NCBI GenBank assembly: GCA_003153655.1
Contig: PMAK01000133.1
Span: 1 to 8,223, forward strand
Direction of reading: 5' to 3'
Source: Phycisphaerales bacterium
GTDB taxonomy: Bacteria > Planctomycetota > Phycisphaerae > Tepidisphaerales > Tepidisphaeraceae
DNA: 8,223 nt
The notes below the pieces were generated by a model. That model had not been told where the DNA came from and ran no database searches. It saw only the letters and a program-made list of their open reading frames with translations. The translations under genes and the position numbers were made by a program. Below, in pieces: positions 1 through 4,624 of this stretch (position 1 is its first letter; every line of letters begins with the position of its first letter).

Positions 1-63
1 GAGGGGTTTTTCAGAGGCTCCTTATTTTGTCTGATTGCGCTATGGTTTATTAATTCGTCAATT

Positions 64-69
64 TATGAT
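64..69 (+). promoter_or_regulatory. Candidate -10 box upstream of the 106-residue gene
   Basis: TATGAT matches the sigma-70 -10 consensus at five of six bases and lies 26 bases ahead of the ATG at 96. The hexamer at the expected -35 distance (41–46, TATGGT) is a poor match to TTGACA. This is therefore a plausible but weak promoter call, supported mainly by its position in an A+T-rich leader before an open frame with a good ribosome binding site. Confidence 0.35.
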
Positions 70-84
70 CTTGCACCTACGAAC

Positions 85-88
85 GGAG
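85..88 (+). promoter_or_regulatory. Ribosome binding site GGAG for the 106-residue gene
   Basis: GGAG lies seven bases before the ATG at 96. The reading frame has an in-frame TGA at 66–68 and no other usual start codon between that stop and the ATG. The ATG is therefore the only reasonable start, and this site is the main evidence that the small frame is translated. Confidence 0.6.
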
Positions 89-95
89 TTATACA

Positions 96-416
96 ATGAC
101 AGCACCCTCCCCAATCCATCGTGATCCAGATAGAGATGGCGACAATTTTGGCTGCATCGGTCGCCAAGCGGCCAAGGGGAATTTAGTAGTGTATCGTCTC
201 GTCAACGAAGTCATTCGTCGCTTGAAATCTGGGGAATTCAAGAATGGTGACGAATTCTTCGACTTTGTTCAGTGCAAATTGGAACACATCGACAGTCAGT
301 ATGACTGCGGCATCTGTGACACAATCGTAAAAGAGAACATGTTTGCTGCCTTGAGGCCTGCGTGCATAGATGCTGGGCTGCGCGACATTGATTGGAAGTG
401 CATATATGGCTGGTAG
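96..416 (+). CDS. Unrecognised small cysteine-containing protein
   Basis: I do not recognise this 106-residue protein and assign no function. It begins with a charged, proline-containing segment (residues 1–18). A likely helical stretch follows (about 27–64, including NLVVYRLVNEVIRRL and the acidic/aromatic GDEFFDFVQ). The C-terminal part is aromatic and ends in IYGW. Six cysteines are present: C20, C60, C71, C74, C90 and C102. C71 and C74 form a CGIC (CxxC) pair that could bind metal or be redox active, but the spacing matches no zinc-ribbon pattern I can name. No signal peptide or membrane segment is visible. A GGAG seven bases upstream and a -10-like box support expression. It converges on the SRA–Mrr nuclease gene across a 74-base gap, and both sit in DNA richer in A+T than the operon, so it may belong to the same acquired segment. 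Whether it works with the nuclease is unknown. Confidence 0.6.
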   Translation: MTAPSPIHRDPDRDGDNFGCIGRQAAKGNLVVYRLVNEVIRRLKSGEFKNGDEFFDFVQCKLEHIDSQYDCGICDTIVKENMFAALRPACIDAGLRDIDWKCIYGW

Positions 417-436
417 CGAAATGATCTGCGACGACC

Positions 437-468
437 GGATGGGCCACCATCATTGGGTGGCATGATCC
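437..468. terminator. Possible hairpin between the convergent genes
   Basis: GCCACC (443–448) pairs with GGTGGC (456–461) around a seven-base loop. Outside an internal bulge, GGAT (437–440) pairs with ATCC (465–468). The position, between two convergent stop codons (416 and 491), fits a shared terminator. On the plus strand only a short T-rich stretch (474–481) follows, and on the minus strand no U-tract follows, so intrinsic termination strength is doubtful. Confidence 0.35.
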
Positions 469-490
469 TCAGTTCTATTTTGAACATACA

Positions 491-1507
491 TTATGTCTTC
501 GACCCAAATTCAAGTGAAAGCCTGGCCACTTCATTTCCATCGACAAGCACTATCGGCAGTTTCCCACTTTCGGCGGCCTCCAAAAGGGCGGCCTTCGAAA
601 AGTAACTCGTAGTTACGAGCGCACCACGTGCATGAGGTAGTAGGCTCCCTCGGAGTTCAGCGACTTCCTTGCGACCAACGGTGTGAAGCCAGCGTTTCGC
701 CTGAATCTGAATAAGTGTCCCTTGCAGTGGCCACATTGACGCGCCGGCGTAAGCATTCACGTCAATTCCTCCATCCTGGCTAAACCGCGTAACTGCGGCC
801 TTGTCGAACCCGCTACGTGCCAAGAGGTCTTTAACAAAATGTTCGAATTCCTCGGGGCTCGATGCCAGAAGTCGTGCGCGAGCCGCTTCGATTACGGCTG
901 CGTCCTTTTTTTCACTATTCGGCAAGCTGGCCAACACCACAACCTCTCTCTCGTCCTTTTGAGTTGGGTAGAGAGATCTTGATTGCTCTATTAATTTGAC
1001 CGACAGATTAGTGTCCAATTCAACAGGCACTACATTTGGCTTTTCGTGAATTCGAAACTCGAATAGCCAAACTTTTCTGGCATTTCCTCTGGTATCAACC
1101 TGGGTATCGGGGTAATGACGCAGATATTCAAGCAGGCCAAGAAAACGCCATCGTCTTGGACCGATGGAGCGATCCCTCCGGCTGCCGATAAGAGTGAAGC
1201 CGTAGATTGGAAAACTCTCCAGTGACTGCTGGGGAAGTCGCTTGTTCATCCCGCTTAGGGATTGGTCGCCTTCCAATCCCGCACCGGTATACACGAGAAC
1301 TCCATTTTCAATCCGGTCATGGTGAGGATTCTCTCGTGCTTGTTTCGCTGAGGCCGGTGACGTCAAAACGACAACCCGTCGAGTTGCACCCTTGTCGCTG
1401 GTACACAGACGCACACCCCCAGCATTGCCAACACCAAGTGCATTTTGAATATCAGCGATTGCGTAAAGTTGTCCGGCCTGGAATTCGCTCGGAGTTACAG
1501 AACTCAT
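491..1507 (-). CDS. Predicted type IV (modification-dependent) restriction endonuclease, SRA-like plus Mrr nuclease domains
   Basis: The 338-residue protein has two domains. Residues about 9–155 resemble the SRA-like domain that binds modified cytosine in UHRF1 and McrA/MspJI-type enzymes. The clearest signature is YTGAGLEGDQSLSGMNKRL (73–91), matching the SRA pattern of YTG, then DQxL, then NxxL. Residues about 213–330 form an Mrr-type PD-(D/E)xK nuclease domain: SPEEFEHFVKDLL with E222, GGID with D249, and QAK (269–271) with K271 as the expected catalytic lysine. The Q in place of E/D before AK is usual for Mrr relatives. A linker of about 55 residues joins the domains. The predicted role is cleavage of DNA carrying modified bases, such as phage DNA, without a cognate methylase; none is seen here. 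The start is the first standard start codon after an in-frame stop at about 1570. No Shine-Dalgarno sequence precedes it, while a TATACT box lies seven bases upstream. Base composition is more A+T-rich than the adjacent operon, suggesting transfer. The modified base recognised cannot be told from sequence. Confidence 0.85.
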   Translation of the reverse strand: MSSVTPSEFQAGQLYAIADIQNALGVGNAGGVRLCTSDKGATRRVVVLTSPASAKQARENPHHDRIENGVLVYTGAGLEGDQSLSGMNKRLPQQSLESFPIYGFTLIGSRRDRSIGPRRWRFLGLLEYLRHYPDTQVDTRGNARKVWLFEFRIHEKPNVVPVELDTNLSVKLIEQSRSLYPTQKDEREVVVLASLPNSEKKDAAVIEAARARLLASSPEEFEHFVKDLLARSGFDKAAVTRFSQDGGIDVNAYAGASMWPLQGTLIQIQAKRWLHTVGRKEVAELRGSLLPHARGALVTTSYFSKAALLEAAESGKLPIVLVDGNEVARLSLEFGSKT

Positions 1508-1514
1508 CGGAGCG

Positions 1515-1520
1515 AGTATA
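1515..1520 (-). promoter_or_regulatory. Candidate -10 box just ahead of the nuclease gene
   Basis: On the minus strand the box reads TATACT, five of six matches to TATAAT. Its downstream edge is only seven bases from the ATG at 1507, which would place transcription start at or next to the start codon. No good -35 hexamer is seen at 16–18 bases upstream. With no Shine-Dalgarno sequence here, a leaderless transcript is a reasonable but unproven reading. Confidence 0.35.
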
Positions 1521-1629
1521 CCTGACTTAAAATCTTGTGCGATGTGTAGTGCGTGGATGTTGTGAAATCAGAAAATATGGCGGAACGACGCTCCATGCGA
1601 CTTTGCGGATCGAATTGGTGCCGGAGAAT

Positions 1630-1662
1630 GGGAAGGCGGGGCGGGCTCTGCTGCGGGCGGGG
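1630..1662 (+). other. G-quadruplex-like motif past the end of yebC
   Basis: Five runs of at least three G occur at 1630–1632, 1638–1641, 1643–1645, 1655–1657 and 1659–1662. The last four have loops of 1, 9 and 1 bases. GGGCGGG occurs twice (1639–1645 and 1655–1661). The motif lies on the strand that is template for the minus-strand operon, starting downstream of the yebC stop codon. The matching RNA would be C-rich with no hairpin and U-tract, so this is not an intrinsic terminator. A role in pausing or ending transcription is inference. Confidence 0.35.
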
Positions 1663-1668
1663 TGATTG

Positions 1669-2403
1669 TCAAACGGATATGCCTTCCGGAATCTCCGCGT
1701 TGTTGCTTACGCTTTGCACGTCGTCGTTATCTTCCAGGGCATCGAGCAGCTTCATCAGCTTCTGCGTTCGTTCGGCGTCGATCGCAATCGTGGTTGTGGG
1801 GACGTAGGTGATCTCCGATGCTTCCACCGCGATGTTGGCGGCTGTGATGGCGTCTTTTACCTTTAAATAGTTGGCCGGGGAGGTGATCACCACGAAGACT
1901 TCGGTTTCGTTTTTTACATCTTCGGCGCCGGCTTCGAGGCCTAGCTCCAGCAGTTTGTCTTCGTTGGTTGAGGAACTTTTGACGGTGATCATTCCCTGCT
2001 TGATGAATTGGAAGGCGACGGAGCCGCTGGTGGCGAAGTTTCCGCCGTGCTTTTCGAAGATGGTTCGGAGTTCGGGGGCGGTGCGGGAGCGGTTGTTGGT
2101 GAGGGCGTCGATCATGATGGCTACGCCGCCGGGGGCGTAGCCTTCGTAGACGATTGATTCGTAGTTTTCGCCGCCTAGTTCGCCGGTGCCTTTGAGGATC
2201 GCTTTTTCGATGGTGTCCTTGGGCATGTTGGCGGCTTTGGCTTCGTCGATGGTGTAGCGAAGGGTAAGATTGTCGCGGGGATCGCCGCCATTGCGGGCGG
2301 CGATGATGATTTTGCGGGCGATCTTGCTCCAGACCTTGCCACGCTTGGCGTCGGTGGCGCCTTTGGCTCGCTTGATCTTAGCCCAGTGACTATGTCCTGA
2401 CAT
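1669..2403 (-). CDS. yebC: YebC/PmpR family protein (TACO1 homologue)
   Basis: This 244-residue protein has the usual length and near-canonical start of the family, MSGHSHWAKIK. The typical DAKRGKVWSKIARKI block follows (residues 18–32), then NMPKDTIEKAILKGTGE (59–75), the YEGYAPGGVAIM motif (86–97), NNRSRTAPELR (103–113) and the GG(N)FA turn near 120. All three family subdomains appear intact. Family members have been described as DNA-binding regulators, and homologues including mitochondrial TACO1 as translation factors helping ribosomes through difficult stretches such as polyproline. Which role applies here is not shown by the sequence. The ATG lies seven bases after hisG. An AGGTG overlapping the hisG stop codon supports this start. 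It is the last gene of the minus-strand block; no clear hairpin terminator follows. Elsewhere yebC often neighbours ruvC, which is not seen here. Confidence 0.95.
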   Translation of the reverse strand: MSGHSHWAKIKRAKGATDAKRGKVWSKIARKIIIAARNGGDPRDNLTLRYTIDEAKAANMPKDTIEKAILKGTGELGGENYESIVYEGYAPGGVAIMIDALTNNRSRTAPELRTIFEKHGGNFATSGSVAFQFIKQGMITVKSSSTNEDKLLELGLEAGAEDVKNETEVFVVITSPANYLKVKDAITAANIAVEASEITYVPTTTIAIDAERTQKLMKLLDALEDNDDVQSVSNNAEIPEGISV

Positions 2404-2407
2404 GGTT

Positions 2408-2412
2408 CACCT
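2408..2412 (-). promoter_or_regulatory. Ribosome binding site AGGTG for yebC
   Basis: AGGTG on the minus strand overlaps the TAG stop of hisG and lies four bases before the yebC ATG. It fixes the yebC start at 2403 and suggests that ribosomes finishing hisG could reinitiate on yebC. Confidence 0.5.
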
Positions 2413-3304
2413 ACGGTATGACCTTGTTCAAGGGATACGTAATGATGCCCGTGGCACCGGCCCGCTTGAGGCGAGGGATCAATTCCCGTTCCTGTTTTTC
2501 TTCGAGGATGACTTCTACCGCGACCCAATTTTTATCCGCGAGGCGACTGACGGTTGGGCTTTTTTCCGACGGGAGGAATCCAACGACTTCGCTGAGGCGG
2601 TCTTCGGGGACGTTCATTTTCAGGCCGACCTTGGCTCGGGCTTCGATCGCGCCTTTCAGGAGCATCGCGATGTTTTCCATTTTTTCGCGTTTCCAGGGGA
2701 TTTCCCAGGCCAACTTGTTGGCGACGAAACGGGTGGTGCTGGTGAGGAGGGTATCAACGATGCGGAGATTGTTGGCTCGCAGCGAATTGCCGGTTTCGGT
2801 TCCTTCGACGATGGCGTCGAGCAGGCGGGCCTTGATCTCGGTGGTGCCCCAGGAGAATTCGACGGTGACGTTGATATTTTTGGCGGCGAACCAGCGGCGG
2901 GTGGTGTTGACGAGTTCCGTCGCGATGATTTTGCCCTGAAGGTCTTCGGGCCGGCGGATGGGGCTTTCATCGGGGACGGCGAGGACCCAGCGATAGGGAT
3001 TGCTGGAGGCGCGGGAATAGGTGAGTTCGCAGACTTCGATGACGTCTTTTTCGTTGCCGTTTTCCACGACGTAGTCGTAGCCGGTCAGGCCGCAGTCGAT
3101 GATGTTGTCGACCACATAGCGGCTGATTTCCTGGGCGCGGAAGAAGACGGCGGAGAGTTTTTCATCATCGATGCGCGGGAAGACGCTGCGTTCGGCGATG
3201 TTGATGCGGTATCCGGCGCGGCCGAAGAGTTCGATCGTGGATTGCTGGAGGCTTCCGCTGGGGAGGCCGAGGCGGAGCGTTGTGGTTGGGAGGCGCTCGG
3301 TCAT
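2411..3304 (-). CDS. hisG: ATP phosphoribosyltransferase, long form (HisG)
   Basis: HisG joins ATP and PRPP to give phosphoribosyl-ATP, the first committed step of histidine synthesis, in the cytoplasm. The 297-residue protein is the long form. A two-lobed catalytic region runs to about residue 218, with the N-terminal LGLPSGSL segment (12–19), DCGLTGYDYV (70–79) and the PRPP-binding loop EGTETGNSLRANNL (167–180). A C-terminal ACT-like domain (about 220–296, ending GATGIITYPLNKVIP) normally gives histidine feedback inhibition and hexamer assembly. The long form does not need HisZ. One oddity is S16 where the family usually has lysine in the PKG motif. The start overlaps the preceding stop by four bases (ATGA), so translation is probably coupled. 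No other his gene is visible nearby; the remaining pathway genes must lie elsewhere. HisG identity is secure; full activity given S16 is assumed. Confidence 0.95.
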   Translation of the reverse strand: MTERLPTTTLRLGLPSGSLQQSTIELFGRAGYRINIAERSVFPRIDDEKLSAVFFRAQEISRYVVDNIIDCGLTGYDYVVENGNEKDVIEVCELTYSRASSNPYRWVLAVPDESPIRRPEDLQGKIIATELVNTTRRWFAAKNINVTVEFSWGTTEIKARLLDAIVEGTETGNSLRANNLRIVDTLLTSTTRFVANKLAWEIPWKREKMENIAMLLKGAIEARAKVGLKMNVPEDRLSEVVGFLPSEKSPTVSRLADKNWVAVEVILEEKQERELIPRLKRAGATGIITYPLNKVIP

Positions 3305-3927
3305 GACTTCACTTTCTTTTTCGTTCCGTCGCTCTGGGCTGCCTTTCGCAGCATCATGTAATGATCGTAAATTTCTTCGGCTTTGACGTGATTTTCCAGG
3401 AATCGCTGCACCTCGGGGAGGGGTGTTTCCTCATCAACGGTTTCGTGATCGCGGAGGTATTGGAGCATTTCCTCATCGAGGGGAAAGGCGCTGCCTTCGA
3501 AGGCGAAGAGCATGATGTAGGCTTCGACGAAGGGATGAATGCCGGGGAGCTCGCGGAGGAATTGGCGCGATTCGCGCTTGCTCACGGCCTTGAGGCGGTC
3601 GAGGCTCATGGTCTGCTCGCGCTCGAAGATGGCGTTGAGGCATTGGGTGATCATGGCGACGCGCTCTTCGATGGCGGGATAGCGGACGCCGAGCATTTCG
3701 TGGACTTCGAGGTCGGTGGCGACGCGGAGCTCGTTGAGATCGACGAATTCCTTGCTGATGGCCTTCATGGCGTCGGCGGCGCGGGAATCGGTGACGTCGT
3801 AGCTCATGGCGCCGCGCACGAGGGCATCGAGCGGCTCGAGGGTTTGCCGCGGCTCGGGCTTGCCGTCGCGAGACAGGCGCTTGAACAATTGTTTCAATTC
3901 ATCACTGTGTTTGCCAGCGTTTTTCAT
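3301..3927 (-). CDS. Degenerate HhH-GPD (endonuclease III-fold) protein, probably not a lyase
   Basis: I read this 208-residue protein as a diverged HhH-GPD superfamily member. Residues about 29–80 (LEPLDALVRGAMSYDVTDSRA onward) resemble the first helices of endonuclease III, where LVxxxLSxxTxD is typical. ELPGIHPFVEAYIMLFAF (126–143) lines up with the helix-hairpin-helix LPGVGRKTANVVLNxAF. FPLDEEML (148–155) lines up with the AVDTHIFR segment. D151 lies 22 residues after the LPG glycine, the same spacing as the catalytic Asp138 in E. coli endonuclease III. The lysine position (Lys120) is F133, and the hairpin GVG has become GIH. The protein ends without the four-cysteine iron-sulfur loop and has a lysine-rich tail (KKKVKS). 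Lyase activity is therefore unlikely; DNA or RNA binding remains possible. It overlaps rbfA and hisG by four bases each, showing that it is an integral, co-translated operon member. The exact role is unknown. Confidence 0.75.
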   Translation of the reverse strand: MKNAGKHSDELKQLFKRLSRDGKPEPRQTLEPLDALVRGAMSYDVTDSRAADAMKAISKEFVDLNELRVATDLEVHEMLGVRYPAIEERVAMITQCLNAIFEREQTMSLDRLKAVSKRESRQFLRELPGIHPFVEAYIMLFAFEGSAFPLDEEMLQYLRDHETVDEETPLPEVQRFLENHVKAEEIYDHYMMLRKAAQSDGTKKKVKS

Positions 3928-4331
3928 TCGGGTTCACTACCTTCGGGTTCATTGTCTTTGGCGGAGCGTTTACGATCCAGCTCGGCGTTTTCTTCGGAGA
4001 CTTTTCTGAGGACTTCCAGGAGTTCCAATTCTCTTTTCAGATCTTCATCCAGGTGGAATTTTATATACGGGGCGACGCGCAGAGTGAGGCTGTGGGTGAG
4101 TTTAGTGCGCATCAGGCCGGCGGAGTGGCGGAGGGCGTTGAGGGCGGCGGTTTTCTGGCCTTCGGTGCCCATGATTGTTACGTAGACATCGGCGATGGAG
4201 AGATCGGGGCTGACGTTGACGCGGGTGATGCTTGGCATTCCGACGAGGCGTGGATCGTTCAGGTCGCGCAGGATGATCTGCGCGAGTTCCTGCTGGATCA
4301 TACTGGCCAATCGTTCGGTTCTACGGGACAT
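3924..4331 (-). CDS. rbfA: 30S ribosome-binding factor A (RbfA)
   Basis: RbfA is a small KH-fold protein that binds the 30S subunit and helps 16S rRNA 5'-end maturation, notably in the cold. The 135 residues include the family opening SRRTERLASMIQQELAQIIL (2–21), NDPRLVGMPSITRVNVSPDLSIADVYV (25–51) and the helix with ALNALRHSAGLMRTKL (63–78). The usual closing block follows, with APYIKFHLDEDL (87–98). A charged acidic tail follows (about residues 110–135). The length is normal. The ATG lies five bases after the DUF503 stop codon without a clear Shine-Dalgarno sequence, so coupling to the upstream gene is likely. The end overlaps the next start by four bases. Placement after infB and ylxP is the classical order. 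Confidence 0.95.
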   Translation of the reverse strand: MSRRTERLASMIQQELAQIILRDLNDPRLVGMPSITRVNVSPDLSIADVYVTIMGTEGQKTAALNALRHSAGLMRTKLTHSLTLRVAPYIKFHLDEDLKRELELLEVLRKVSEENAELDRKRSAKDNEPEGSEPE

Positions 4332-4336
4332 GGTGG

Positions 4337-4618
4337 TTACAACAGCTCAATCTGATAGTCCAAAAGGGACACTTGGGGCACGAGCCGCACGAAATCAACC
4401 AGCTTGCTGAGGGCCCCTTCGACATAGCGGCCGTCATTGCTCACCATGGCGATGCCAAGGATCGATCTTCGATGCTCATCCAATGCGCCGACCTCGGCGA
4501 TGGAGACGTTGTGGGCGTGCGCGATGCGGTCCTTGATGCTCTTGACCACGCGGCGTTTGTCCTTGAGGGACATCGCATCGGTAATCGAAATCTCGATTTG
4601 CAGCACGCCGATCTTCAC
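4337..4618 (-). CDS. ylxP: DUF503 / YlxP family protein
   Basis: The 93-residue protein carries the DUF503 hallmarks: an opening strand MKIGVLQIEI, then LKDKRRVVKSIKDRI (18–32) and the VSIAEVGALDEHRRSILGIAMVS block (38–60). A final amphipathic segment follows. YlxP of Bacillus subtilis sits in the same place between infB and rbfA; it has been linked to ribosome biology, but its biochemical role is not settled. The start is GTG, six bases after the infB stop codon. There is no ATG in frame between that stop and the conserved strand, and no clear Shine-Dalgarno sequence, so translation probably depends on coupling with infB. Length and motifs are complete. Confidence 0.92.
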   Translation of the reverse strand: MKIGVLQIEISITDAMSLKDKRRVVKSIKDRIAHAHNVSIAEVGALDEHRRSILGIAMVSNDGRYVEGALSKLVDFVRLVPQVSLLDYQIELL

Positions 4619-4624
4619 GCGTAA

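Larger units (their letters stand above)
1508..1668. other. Junction between the operon and the nuclease gene
   Basis: This 161-base stretch separates the end of yebC from the start of the nuclease gene. I see no supported gene, tRNA, inverted-repeat ends or attachment-site duplication. It shifts from A+T-rich sequence (about 1510–1580) to very G-rich sequence on the plus strand (about 1620–1662), which coincides with the change in character between the two halves of the window. Confidence 0.5.

Noticed and set aside
238..487. Two minus-strand frames opposite the 106-residue gene
   Set aside because: Both are short, Cys/His/Arg/Ser-rich shadows without start signals. The plus-strand frame has the better ribosome binding site and bounded start.
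1630..1662. Intrinsic terminator for the operon
   Set aside because: The C-rich RNA contains direct rather than inverted repeats and no U-tract follows, so it was recorded as a G-quadruplex-like motif instead.
1553..1807. Plus-strand frame starting in the junction and running into yebC
   Set aside because: It has no ribosome binding site, two thirds of it is antisense to the end of yebC, and its Arg/Cys/Ser-rich product shows no pattern.
2402..3361. Plus-strand open frame of 319 codons opposite hisG
   Set aside because: It is antisense to hisG, which has full family motifs. The antisense product is a Phe/Asp/Gly-rich string without recognisable features.
3361..4185. Plus-strand open frame of 274 codons opposite the HhH-GPD and rbfA genes
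   Set aside because: It crosses two overlapping genes on the other strand, and its composition mirrors their codon bias.
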